The notes under the pieces: model-generated
The model's input: only the letters and a program-made list of their open reading frames with translations
Database searches by the model: none
What the model was told of the DNA's origin: nothing
Source: an uncultured Janibacter sp.
GTDB lineage: Bacteria > Actinomycetota > Actinomycetes > Actinomycetales > Dermatophilaceae
DNA length: 24,761 nucleotides
Assembly: GCA_946222495.1 (NCBI GenBank)
Contig: CAMICF010000013.1
Coordinates: forward strand, 1-24,761
Direction: 5' to 3'
In this document: positions 16,008 through 24,761 of the stretch, piece by piece
How positions within the stretch are numbered: the stretch's first letter is position 1
How the letters are laid out: each line of letters opens with the position of its first letter
Translations under genes and position numbers: made by a program

Positions 16008-17458
16008 GCAGCCCCACCACGGAACCCGTCGGCGTTCGGAGCCACCGCACGGCCAGGGGCGCCGCCATCCGCGGCACGGCGGAGGTGGCGGGCAAGCTGG
16101 CCACCCTCGCGTGGATGGTGGCGGCGGCCCGTGTCCTGTCGTCCACGGAGTTCGGCGTCGTCTCCTACGGCCTCGCCACGATGATGTTCGTCATGGCCTT
16201 CCCGTCGTGGGGGTTCGACGCCGGGATCGTCCGACGCGGGGCCGCCGAGCCGGACCACCTGGACCGCCTCTACGCGGGCGGGGTGCGCTGGAAGACCCTC
16301 ATCGCCCTTCCTCTCGTCACCTTCACCGCCGCGGTCGTCCTGTGGAACCAGGACGACCCGGCCTCGCGGGCGGCGGTCATCATCGTCCTCCTGGCCGTCA
16401 TCCCCGAGCTGTGGAGCCAGAGCATCCGTTCGGCATCGTCAGCCCGCCAGCAGGCCGGAAGGGTGTCCACGGCACTCGTCGCCCAGCGGCTGGTCACCGG
16501 CCTCCTCGTCGTCGGGGCGCTGCTGACGGAGCCGACTGTCGTCACCGTCGCCTCGGCCTACCTCGTCGGTACGGTCCTCGGCTGGGCCGCGCACCGGGTG
16601 GCGCTGCACCGCATCGGGGTACGTCCGCCGCCCGGGGCTCCCACGCGAGGTGACCTCGACCGCGTGGCCCGGGGGACGTGGCTGATCGGCCTCAACGGGA
16701 TGCTGCTCATGCTGCTCATGCGGGTCGACGTGCTCTTCCTCGAGGCCATGCAGGGGGCGGCTGCCGTGGCCGTCTATGCACTCGCCTACCGCCTTCTCGA
16801 GACGGTCCTCTTCGTCACCTACGCGGTCAACCAGGCGGTCTTCCCGGTGCTCAGCGCCAGCCGAGAGCCGGCCCTGTGGCGGCGCGGCTACGAACGCTCG
16901 TTGTCCGTCGGCGGCTTCGTCTACCTGCCCTTCATGGCCGTCTGCCTGGTCAGCGGGCCGGAGCTCATCGGTCTGCTCTTCGGCGACCGGTACGCCGCCG
17001 AGGGAGGGCAGGTGCTGGCGTGGTTGGCACCGTCACCCCTCCTCTTCGCCGTCGCCTTCTTCGCCTCGATCCTCCTTATGGCGATGGAGGCACCCCGTCC
17101 GATGCTCATCACCACGGGAGTCGCCACGGTCGTCAACATCGGCCTCAACGCAGCCCTCATCCCGGTCTGGTCCGGGGGCGGGGCCGCGGTCGCCACCACG
17201 ATCGCCTACGCGCTCCAGGCGGTGGGGATGCAGCTCGTCCTGCGCCGCCTGGGGATCGTGCCGCGCCTCCTCAGGTCGCTCCTGCCCGGGCTGGTGGCCA
17301 GCGGGGCACTCGCCGTCGCGCTGTGGTTCGTGCCGTGGCCCCTCGTCGCCCGCCTCCCGCTGGGTGGGCTCGTCTACCTCGGCACCTGGATGCTCGTGGT
17401 CGGGAGGGTCGACCCGGCCCAGCGCGACGTCCTCGTCGGTCTGGTCCGTCGACACTGA
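16004..17458 (+). CDS. Polysaccharide flippase, Wzx / MOP superfamily
   Basis: This 484-residue membrane protein has about twelve to fourteen hydrophobic helices in the pattern of oligosaccharide flippases. The N-terminal AAIRGTAEVAGKLATLAWMVAAARVLSSTEFGVVSYGLA region, read in pieces, is the classical Wzx/PST start (basic cap, amphipathic helix 1, then LG/SxxxFGxxSY). A second half-repeat begins near GTWLIGLNGMLLMLLMRVDVLFLEAM. It should carry the undecaprenyl-linked repeat unit across the membrane before polymerisation. The ATG overlaps the fused glycosyltransferase stop by 4 nt. It is the last gene of the plus-strand operon and converges on the acetyltransferase gene, whose stop is only 32 nt away. 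No frameshift or loss is seen. Confidence 0.9.
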   Translation: MSSPTTEPVGVRSHRTARGAAIRGTAEVAGKLATLAWMVAAARVLSSTEFGVVSYGLATMMFVMAFPSWGFDAGIVRRGAAEPDHLDRLYAGGVRWKTLIALPLVTFTAAVVLWNQDDPASRAAVIIVLLAVIPELWSQSIRSASSARQQAGRVSTALVAQRLVTGLLVVGALLTEPTVVTVASAYLVGTVLGWAAHRVALHRIGVRPPPGAPTRGDLDRVARGTWLIGLNGMLLMLLMRVDVLFLEAMQGAAAVAVYALAYRLLETVLFVTYAVNQAVFPVLSASREPALWRRGYERSLSVGGFVYLPFMAVCLVSGPELIGLLFGDRYAAEGGQVLAWLAPSPLLFAVAFFASILLMAMEAPRPMLITTGVATVVNIGLNAALIPVWSGGGAAVATTIAYALQAVGMQLVLRRLGIVPRLLRSLLPGLVASGALAVALWFVPWPLVARLPLGGLVYLGTWMLVVGRVDPAQRDVLVGLVRRH

Positions 17459-17490
17459 CCCGCGGTGGATCACCCGGCGAAGGTCCGGGG

Positions 17491-18516
17491 TCAGTCGGCC
17501 GGGGGCAGCTCCACCGGAGCCGGCGCGTCGGGTCCGGCACGGCGTGCGGCCACCGCCACGGCCAGCCGACCACGACGCGTCAGCGGTACCGCGATCGAGT
17601 GGACGTCAGAGGCGACCGTGGCGAAGCGGTACTTGTAGTCCTCGTTGCCGCGGAGGAAGCGGAACTCCCGCATCCCCTCCTCGCAGGCCGACCGGAGGGT
17701 GTCCGTCGTCAGCACGAAGCCCACCGATGCACCGTCCAGCGCCGCGTTGCGTCCGCCCTGGTAGAGCGACTCGACGTCCTGGTAGCGGAAGTTCAGCTGG
17801 ACGGCCTGCGGCACACCGTCGATCTCGAGCAGGCGCAGCCGGAGCCATCCCCGCTCCACGGCGACCCGGCAGAAGTCCTCGGTGAAGGCCCGCACGGCTC
17901 CTCGGGCGAGCGCGGCCGACTCGCCCCACCGCGCGAGGTGCAGACGCCAGAAGGCCTCCAGGTCCTCATCGAGTCGCTCGGCGACGCTCACCCGCGTCAC
18001 CACGGAGTGCTCACGACGCAGCCGGTTCTCCTTGCCGCGCATCTGCGAGCGCAGGTTCTTCGACCGACTCGCGAGGTAGTCCTCCCATCCACCGGCGGGG
18101 AACCGCAGCGTGGGTGAGGCGACCCGACGGATGACGGTCCCGCCGAGCGGGTGCCACCAGGTCGACGTCACCGGCTGGTCCTGCAGGAGCAGCACGTCCG
18201 CCCGCAACCTCCCCTCGGCCTGAGCCGAGGTGATGACGGTGGCAGCTCGGTGCTGGTCCTCGACGGCAGCGACCGGGCCCAGCTGGTCGGCGCGCTCGGT
18301 CCCCACGAATCGCAGCCGTCGAAGGGCCCGTCCCGAGCGGACAAGGGGCAGCAGCACCGTCGGATCGGTGGCGTCGTCGGTCAACGTCACCGGTTCCTGC
18401 CCCTCGCCGAAGTGCCGCCACCAGCAGTCGGCCCACTCGGGGGTCGAGAAGATGGAGTCGGTCATCGGCGCCAAGCGGTCCCACGAGTCCCGCAGTCGCT
18501 GGGGTTCCCCCTGCAT
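17491..18516 (-). CDS. CelD/BcsL-like GNAT-fold acyltransferase
   Basis: The 341-residue cytoplasmic protein resembles the CelD/BcsL (BioF2-like, FemAB-related) acetyltransferases found in exopolysaccharide and cellulose loci. Recognisable are the N-terminal FSTPEWADCWWRHFGEG, the basic NLRSQMRGKENRLRRE helix in the middle, and a C-terminal GNAT half with LRLLEIDGVPQAVQLNFRY, ESLYQGGRNAAL and FLRGNEDYKYRF. The ATG at 18516 is 6 nt after a TAGACT -10 box, indicating a leaderless message. The box is half of a palindrome shared with the divergent GT4 gene. It probably adds an acetyl or other acyl group to a precursor sugar, possibly opposing the locus deacetylase; that pairing is inference. Aminoacyl transfer as in true FemAB proteins is an alternative. 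Confidence 0.82.
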   Translation of the reverse strand: MQGEPQRLRDSWDRLAPMTDSIFSTPEWADCWWRHFGEGQEPVTLTDDATDPTVLLPLVRSGRALRRLRFVGTERADQLGPVAAVEDQHRAATVITSAQAEGRLRADVLLLQDQPVTSTWWHPLGGTVIRRVASPTLRFPAGGWEDYLASRSKNLRSQMRGKENRLRREHSVVTRVSVAERLDEDLEAFWRLHLARWGESAALARGAVRAFTEDFCRVAVERGWLRLRLLEIDGVPQAVQLNFRYQDVESLYQGGRNAALDGASVGFVLTTDTLRSACEEGMREFRFLRGNEDYKYRFATVASDVHSIAVPLTRRGRLAVAVAARRAGPDAPAPVELPPAD

Positions 18517-18522
18517 GCCGCG

Positions 18523-18532
18523 AGTCTAGACT
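18523..18532. promoter_or_regulatory. Self-complementary double -10 box serving divergent genes
   Basis: AGTCTAGACT is a perfect 10-bp palindrome that reads TAGACT (TANNNT) on both strands. On the minus strand it lies 6 nt before the acetyltransferase ATG (leaderless). On the plus strand it would start a transcript near 18540 with a leader of about 50 nt ending in GGGGGAGG before the GT4 ATG. The two polymerase footprints would overlap, so use of one promoter should exclude the other. Confidence 0.5.
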
Positions 18533-18589
18533 GGCGGCGCGTCGTCCCGGGGTGATCTGGCCCGAGGGTTCACCGGCCGGGGGAGGATC

Positions 18590-19603
18590 ATGAAGACCCG
18601 CACCATCCTCCATGTCACGCAGTGCTACACGAGCGGGGTCGCGCGGGCCATCGACACCATCGTCGAGTTGAGCCCTTCCCACGAGCACCATCTCCTGTGG
18701 TCGGGCGAGGAGCTCCCGCACGACGGGTTCGCGAGCGCGACCCGACTCCCCCGAGGCGGCCTGTCACGCACCCGCGCGGTCCGTCGGACGGTGCGGTCCA
18801 CCCGCGCCGATCTCGTCCATGCCCACTCGAGCTTCGCCGGGGCCTATGCGCGCGCCGTCGGTGCCGGCGCCCCCGTCGTCTACCAGCCGCACGGCTACAA
18901 GGTGTGCGACCCGCACCTGGCGTGGGTGGAGCGCCAGGTGTACCTGCAGGCCGAGCGCTTCCTGGGGCGACGCACGGCGCAGGTGGTCGTCCTCTCGCCG
19001 GAGGAGGAGCGCATCGCCGCAGAGGTCACCCCGCGCTCCGCACGCACCTTCCTGCCCAACGTCCCCGGTCTCTCGGCGACGACGCCACGGGTGCGCGGAG
19101 GTGGGGAGCGCGAACGCCTCGTGGTCATGGCCGGACGCATCTGTGACCAGAAGGACCCCGACTTCTTCGCGGATGCCGCGGAGCGGATCCGCCGGCTCGA
19201 CCCCACGGTCACCCTCCTGTGGCTGGGCCAGGCGGTCGAGTCACCACAGGCCGACCGGCTGCGTCGGGCCGGCGTGGAGATCACCGGCTGGCTCGCCCCA
19301 CCGCAGATGGTCGACGTCCTGCAGCGAACCGGCGCCTACCTCCACAGCGCCGCCTACGAGGGCTTCCCCATCAGCCTCCTGGATGCCCTGTGGTGCGATG
19401 CTCCTGCGCTCGTGCGGCCGCTCCCGGCCTTCGCCGGGCTGGACCTGCCCACCGCCGCGACGCCGCACGAGGCGGCGGATCTCGCCTTGGCCCTGCTCGA
19501 TGACGACGAGCGGAGGGCCGCCGCCCACGCCGCCGGTGCAGCCGTGCTGGCGGCGATGAACGAGTCGAGGCAGCGGGAGGCGATCGCCCGGATCTACGGG
19601 TGA
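18590..19603 (+). CDS. Glycosyltransferase family 4
   Basis: This 337-residue protein has the two-lobed GT-B layout. The acceptor lobe shows HVTQCYTSGVARAIDTIVE, LVHAHSSFAGAYAR and YQPHGYKV. The donor lobe shows RLVVMAGRICDQKDPDFF (GR-x4-K type) and ends with YEGFPISLLDAL. That last motif is the EX7E site, but its second acid is aspartate (E-x7-D), an unusual change. It should add one sugar to the polysaccharide repeat unit at the inner face of the membrane; the donor is not readable. The ATG has a strong GGGGGAGG close upstream (3-nt spacer after GGAGG). It diverges from the acetyltransferase gene and converges with the priming sugar transferase, 31 nt away. Confidence 0.88.
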   Translation: MKTRTILHVTQCYTSGVARAIDTIVELSPSHEHHLLWSGEELPHDGFASATRLPRGGLSRTRAVRRTVRSTRADLVHAHSSFAGAYARAVGAGAPVVYQPHGYKVCDPHLAWVERQVYLQAERFLGRRTAQVVVLSPEEERIAAEVTPRSARTFLPNVPGLSATTPRVRGGGERERLVVMAGRICDQKDPDFFADAAERIRRLDPTVTLLWLGQAVESPQADRLRRAGVEITGWLAPPQMVDVLQRTGAYLHSAAYEGFPISLLDALWCDAPALVRPLPAFAGLDLPTAATPHEAADLALALLDDDERRAAAHAAGAAVLAAMNESRQREAIARIYG

Positions 19604-19634
19604 GCGGCCGTGCAGCGCGACCCCGACGCCCATC

Positions 19635-21125
19635 TCAGTAGGCGCCGTCCTTGCCCACGACGGCGGCGAAGGTGCGCCAGAGGATGACGGCATCCAGGGC
19701 GACCGACCAGTTCTCGACGTAGTAGAGGTCGAAGCGCACCGACTCCTCCCAGGAGAGGTTGCTCCGGCCGTTCACCTGCCAGAGCCCGGTCATCCCCGGC
19801 TTGACGAGGAGACGGCGGTGGACATCGTGCTCGTAGGCCGCGACCTCCGACGGGAGGGGCGGCCTCGGGCCGACGAGGCTCATCTTGCCCATGACGACGT
19901 CGAAGAGCTGCGGCAGCTCGTCGATCGAGTACCGACGGATGAAGCGGCCGATGGGGGTGATGCGGGGGTCGTGCTCCATCTTGAAGAGGAGCCCCCGGTC
20001 CACCCCGTTCACCGACGGCGTACCGCCGTCGGCATGGTCGGCCCGGGACAGCGTCTCCTCCTGCTGCGCCTTGAGCCCGGCAAGGCGCCGCTCCGCGTCG
20101 GGAACCATCGACCGGAACTTCGTCATCCTGAAGGTCCTGCCGTCGAGGCCGACCCGCTCCTGGGTGAAGAGGACGCTCCCCCCGTCGTGGGCCTTGATCA
20201 TGACGGCGATCACCACCATGAGGGGCGAGAAGGCCAGGAGCAGCACCATGGCCCCGAGCCAGTCGAGCCCCGTCTTGGCCACGAGCCTCGGGCCGGAGAA
20301 CTGCGGCACCTCGACGACGAGGAGGGGAAGGCCGGCCACGGGTCTGCTGAGCACCCGCGGCCCGGCGACCTCGGTGAGTCCCGGGGAGACGACGAGGTCG
20401 ATCCCGCTCCCTTCGAGGGCCCACCCCAGTCGCCGGAGCCCGGCGATCCCGAGTCCGTGGGCGGCACTGCACGCCACGACGTCGACACCGAGCTCCAGCG
20501 CGGTCCTGGCCGCCCCGTGCTCGCTGCACACCACGGGGACGCCGTCGACGGACTCGACATCCGCCGCCGACGTGCAGATCCCGACGACGCGATATCCGGC
20601 CGCCGGCACCCTCGCGAAGGCCTCGATGAGACCGCGGGCGTGCACGGGGTCGCCGACGACGAGCACGTCACGGTTGAGCTGGCCGGATGCCCGCTTCGCC
20701 CCGAGCCACAGTCGCCACTGCCGTCGGGCGAGGAGCAGCCCGAGGAGGCCCGCGGGCAGGGCGATGAGGACGTATCCCCTCGCCACCTCGACCTGGAAGG
20801 CGTAGGAGATGAGCGCCACCCCCGCGAAGACCCGCAGGGTGGCGCTGCCGATGAGGCGGTACTCGGCCGGACCGTGGCCGAGGATGGACTGTGCGTACAG
20901 CCCGTGGACCCTGAGCGTGAGCCACCACACGACCACGAGGACCAGGCTGAATGTCGTGTAGCCGAACGTCAGCCCCTGGACGGTGGCCGCGCTACCCTCC
21001 TCGTCGACGCCGAACCGGACGACCTGGGCGCCGAAGGTCGCCCAGACGATGACGAGCAGGTCGGTCGTCCCGAGGCCGATGCGGACGGGGCCCATGCGCA
21101 CGACGCTGGCGCTGACCTGGGTCAC
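19635..21125 (-). CDS. Priming sugar transferase (polyprenyl glycosylphosphotransferase, WbaP/CpsE type)
   Basis: This enzyme should start repeat-unit synthesis by moving a sugar-1-phosphate from a nucleotide sugar to undecaprenyl phosphate. The 496-residue protein has four N-terminal membrane helices (about 18-36, 53-71, 97-110, 117-133), a nucleotide-fold middle domain starting DVLVVGDP (153-160), a fifth hydrophobic segment (290-310) and the C-terminal catalytic domain. The catalytic domain carries TKFRSM (335-340), IDELPQLFDV (401-410), LVGPRPP (417-423) and KPGMTGLWQV (442-451), all expected motifs. The GTG at 21125 overlaps the stop of a small upstream gene by 4 nt (GTGA); an ATG at 21095 is an alternative start. 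Transferred sugar (glucose, galactose or other) is unknown. Confidence 0.92.
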   Translation of the reverse strand: MTQVSASVVRMGPVRIGLGTTDLLVIVWATFGAQVVRFGVDEEGSAATVQGLTFGYTTFSLVLVVVWWLTLRVHGLYAQSILGHGPAEYRLIGSATLRVFAGVALISYAFQVEVARGYVLIALPAGLLGLLLARRQWRLWLGAKRASGQLNRDVLVVGDPVHARGLIEAFARVPAAGYRVVGICTSAADVESVDGVPVVCSEHGAARTALELGVDVVACSAAHGLGIAGLRRLGWALEGSGIDLVVSPGLTEVAGPRVLSRPVAGLPLLVVEVPQFSGPRLVAKTGLDWLGAMVLLLAFSPLMVVIAVMIKAHDGGSVLFTQERVGLDGRTFRMTKFRSMVPDAERRLAGLKAQQEETLSRADHADGGTPSVNGVDRGLLFKMEHDPRITPIGRFIRRYSIDELPQLFDVVMGKMSLVGPRPPLPSEVAAYEHDVHRRLLVKPGMTGLWQVNGRSNLSWEESVRFDLYYVENWSVALDAVILWRTFAAVVGKDGAY

Positions 21126-21406
21126 CGACCCACGGGCGGCTCTGCAACGCGTTGGCTGGCCTGGGGAACGGCCAGCGGTGCTCGCGTCGTCCCCTCGGCG
21201 AGGCGCAATGCCTCGGACATCCGACCCCGGATCACCCACTGCCCGGATGCCTGCCGGCGTCGCAGCTCTTCGAGCCTGCTCCGGGGTTTGAAGACGTCGC
21301 GCGTCCCGGCCACACGGCTGACGCGCGCGATGACGAACCGGCCCGCGATGTATGCCACGACCGGCACGGCGACCCACCCCAGCACGACCACGGACGCGTA
21401 GTGCAC
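21122..21406 (-). CDS. Small single-pass membrane protein, function unknown
   Basis: I do not recognise this 94-residue protein. One hydrophobic helix (about 4-24, SVVVLGWVAVPVVAYIAG) is followed by a strongly basic tail with RSRLEELRRRQ, likely cytoplasmic and partly helical, and a loose Pro/Ala-rich end. The GTG at 21406 is chosen because GGGAGG lies 5 nt upstream; a TTG at 21460 would add 18 residues of low-complexity Gly/Pro sequence. Its stop overlaps the priming transferase start by 4 nt, so the two are translationally coupled. It uses several A/T-ending codons (AAA, GAA, CAA, GTT) that are rare in its neighbours. A role in anchoring or controlling the priming transferase is a guess from position only. 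Confidence 0.65.
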   Translation of the reverse strand: MHYASVVVLGWVAVPVVAYIAGRFVIARVSRVAGTRDVFKPRSRLEELRRRQASGQWVIRGRMSEALRLAEGTTRAPLAVPQASQRVAEPPVGR

Positions 21407-21450
21407 GACAACCTCCCAGGGGCCCGGCTTCCCCCCCGGACCATTGCCGA

Positions 21451-21456
21451 ACTTTA
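21451..21456 (-). promoter_or_regulatory. Probable -10 box for the small protein / priming transferase pair
   Basis: TAAAGT on the minus strand fits TANNNT within an AT-rich stretch (21447-21480) that stands out from the GC-rich surroundings. A start about 7 nt downstream gives a leader of roughly 38 nt carrying the GGGAGG used by the GTG at 21406. The -35 region is unclear (TAGTCA at 17 nt). Confidence 0.5.
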
Positions 21457-21582
21457 CCAATCACTTACTTTCTTGACTAGATGCTGAAGGTCCGACTGTG
21501 GGCGGCCATCTCCCTTCGTCGCCCTGACGGCGCCGTGGGAAGATCGGTGCGACGCACCCCACACCCCCACGGAGGGACACCC

Positions 21583-23802
<2,220 letters not shown>

Positions 23803-23841
23803 GCCGCGCGGGCGAGCTGACACCCGCACCGCAGCACGACC

Positions 23842-23876
23842 CGAAGGGGGCCACGGCACCGCCGTGGCCCCCTTCG
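23842..23876 (+). terminator. Strong hairpin terminator of icd
   Basis: CGAAGGGGGCCACGGC (23842-23857) pairs perfectly over 16 bp with 23861-23876 around a 3-nt ACC loop, 39 nt after the icd stop. There is no T-run, as usual in high-GC actinobacteria. It shares the CGAAGGGGG...CCCCCTTCG core with the hairpin at 7589-7609. Confidence 0.88.
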
Positions 23877-23966
23877 CTGCGCGTCGTCTCCCCTTGTCGC
23901 TGCGCCCGGTCTCTCTTTATCGCTGCGCTCGGTGTCCTTTATCGCTGCGCTCCGTGCTCTCGGTCC
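23875..23966. repeat. Four-copy decaying tandem repeat, 22-23 bp period
   Basis: CGCTGCGC occurs at 23875, 23898, 23921 and 23943, giving periods of 23, 23 and 22 bp (close to two helical turns). Copies 3 and 4 share a longer TTTATCGCTGCGCTC; copies 1 and 2 are more diverged. The array starts inside the icd terminator arm and ends just before the probable aquaporin -10 box. It is too short and has no constant-length unique spacers, so it is not a CRISPR array. Confidence 0.7.
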
Positions 23967-23967
23967 C

Positions 23968-23973
23968 TAGGAT
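23968..23973 (+). promoter_or_regulatory. Probable -10 box of the aquaporin gene
   Basis: TAGGAT fits TANNNT, just after the tandem repeat. The leader of about 48 nt would contain a small CGTGGG/CCCACG hairpin (23978-23983 with 23991-23996) and then GAGGAG before the ATG at 24028. No clear -35 box is seen; the repeats occupy that region. Confidence 0.4.
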
Positions 23974-24027
23974 TCCTCGTGGGCGCCAGTCCCACGCCTG
24001 AGTTCGCCACCACCTGAGGAGCACGTC

Positions 24028-24761
24028 ATGCATCACTCGATCGTCCACCGGCTGGGGCCGAGTTCCTCGGCACCTTCTGGCTCGTCTTCGGCGGCTGCGG
24101 CTCCGCGATCTTCGCGGCCCAGCACCTCGTCGACGGCAAGGACTCCGGCCTCGGCATCGGCTTCGTCGGTGTCGCCCTGGCCTTCGGTCTGACCGTGCTG
24201 ACGATGGCCTACGCCGTCGGTCACGTCTCGGGCGGCCACTTCAACCCCGCGGTCACCATCGGCCTGGCCACCGGCAAGCGCTTCGAGTGGAAGGACGTCC
24301 CCGGCTACGTCGTCACCCAGGTCGTCGCGGGCCTCGTCGCGGGTGGCGTCCTCTTCGCCATCGCCAGCGGCAAGGACGGCTTCGACGCCAGCAAGAACTT
24401 CGCCGCCAACGGCTACGGCGACTCCTCGCCCGGCGGCTACACGCTCCTGGCCGTGCTCCTCGCCGAGGTCGTCCTCACGGCCTTCTTCCTCTACATCATC
24501 CTCGGCGCGACGGACGAGCGCGCTCCGGTCGGCTTCGGTCCGATCGCCATCGGGCTGGGTCTGACGCTGATCCACCTCATCTCGATCCCGATCAGCAACA
24601 CCTCGGTCAACCCGGCCCGCTCCACGGCGGTCGCCTTCTTCCAGGACGGCGCGGCCGCTCAGCTCTGGGCCTTCTGGCTCGCCCCCATCGTCGGCGCGAT
24701 CATCGCCGGCGCCACCTACTCCCTCATCACGGGCGTCGACCGCAAGGAGGTCGACGTCGAG
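24028..24761 (+). pseudogene. aqpZ: AqpZ-type aquaporin, start out of frame by one base, 3' end beyond the window
   Basis: The body from 24057 to the window end is an intact frame for a water channel of the AqpZ group: AEFLGTFWLVFGGCGSAIFA, GGHFNPAVTIG with the first NPA box, LISIPISNTSVNPARSTAVAFF with the second NPA and the selectivity-filter arginine, and about six membrane helices. The only ATG with a Shine-Dalgarno sequence (GAGGAG) is at 24028. Its frame MHHSIVHRLG is the expected N-terminus but leaves the aquaporin frame at GGGG (24054-24057) and stops at 24190 after 54 codons. The aquaporin frame itself has a stop at 24015 and no start codon before residue 1 of the core. One added G would restore a normal gene. 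This could be a sequencing error, a real mutation, phase variation or -1 frameshifting. All key channel residues are kept. Confidence 0.8.

Noticed and set aside
17454..17495. CTGACCC / GGGTCAG repeat between the convergent flippase and acetyltransferase genes as a terminator
   Set aside because: The arms are only 7 bp with a loop of more than 20 nt and include both stop codons. The pairing is too weak to call.
21232..21444. Alternative ATG frame 6 nt after the TAAAGT box (70 codons)
   Set aside because: The spacing suits a leaderless start, but the product is Arg/Cys/Trp/Pro-rich with no membrane helix. The frame with GGGAGG and the GTG at 21406 gives a sensible membrane protein coupled to the next gene.
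23875..23966. Possible CRISPR array
   Set aside because: Repeats are contiguous with no unique spacers, only four diverged copies are present, and no cas gene is nearby.

Overview
The window is chromosomal DNA from a high-GC Gram-positive bacterium. The strong G/C bias at third codon positions, frequent GTG starts, TANNNT -10 elements placed 6-7 nt before start codons (leaderless style), a monomeric NADP isocitrate dehydrogenase and a mannosyltransferase of the actinobacterial PimB/MgtA type all point to Actinomycetota. Micrococcales of the Intrasporangiaceae/Janibacter kind is my best guess, as inference only. No rRNA, tRNA, CRISPR array, transposase or phage gene was seen.

Region 1 (1-5186, minus strand) is a BMP-type nucleoside ABC importer: lipoprotein receptor, a 14-bp intercistronic hairpin, a double-domain ATPase, and two permeases joined by ATGA overlaps (the second permease is cut by the window edge). 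An M20 amidohydrolase lies upstream on the same strand. Region 2 (5236-9659) holds a GDP-mannose pyrophosphorylase divergent from a mannosyltransferase-like GT4, a MarR regulator, and trpS followed 3 nt later by a 2H phosphoesterase.

Region 3 (9752-21406) is an exopolysaccharide/capsule locus of the Wzx/Wzy type. It encodes a phosphotransferase-fold protein, a Wzz-like chain-length protein with a degenerate ATPase domain, a signal-less polysaccharide deacetylase, an O-antigen ligase/polymerase, a GT4-GT2 fused glycosyltransferase and a flippase. The last five form a tightly coupled plus-strand operon with 4-nt overlaps or gaps. They are followed by a CelD/BcsL-like acetyltransferase and a GT4 reading away from each other from a self-complementary -10 palindrome, and by the priming undecaprenyl-phosphate sugar transferase preceded by a small unknown single-pass membrane protein. 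Expected flow: priming transferase loads the first sugar, glycosyltransferases extend and acyl groups are adjusted in the cytoplasm, Wzx flips, Wzy polymerises, and the Wzz-like protein sets length.

Region 4 (21583-24761) holds monomeric isocitrate dehydrogenase with a 16-bp terminator, a small decaying 22-23 bp tandem repeat, and an AqpZ-type aquaporin whose start codon is out of frame with its body by one base at a GGGG run. Points most worth a second look are that frameshift, the pseudo-kinase Wzz, the glycosyltransferase fusion, the overlapping divergent promoters, the small membrane protein and the tandem repeat.
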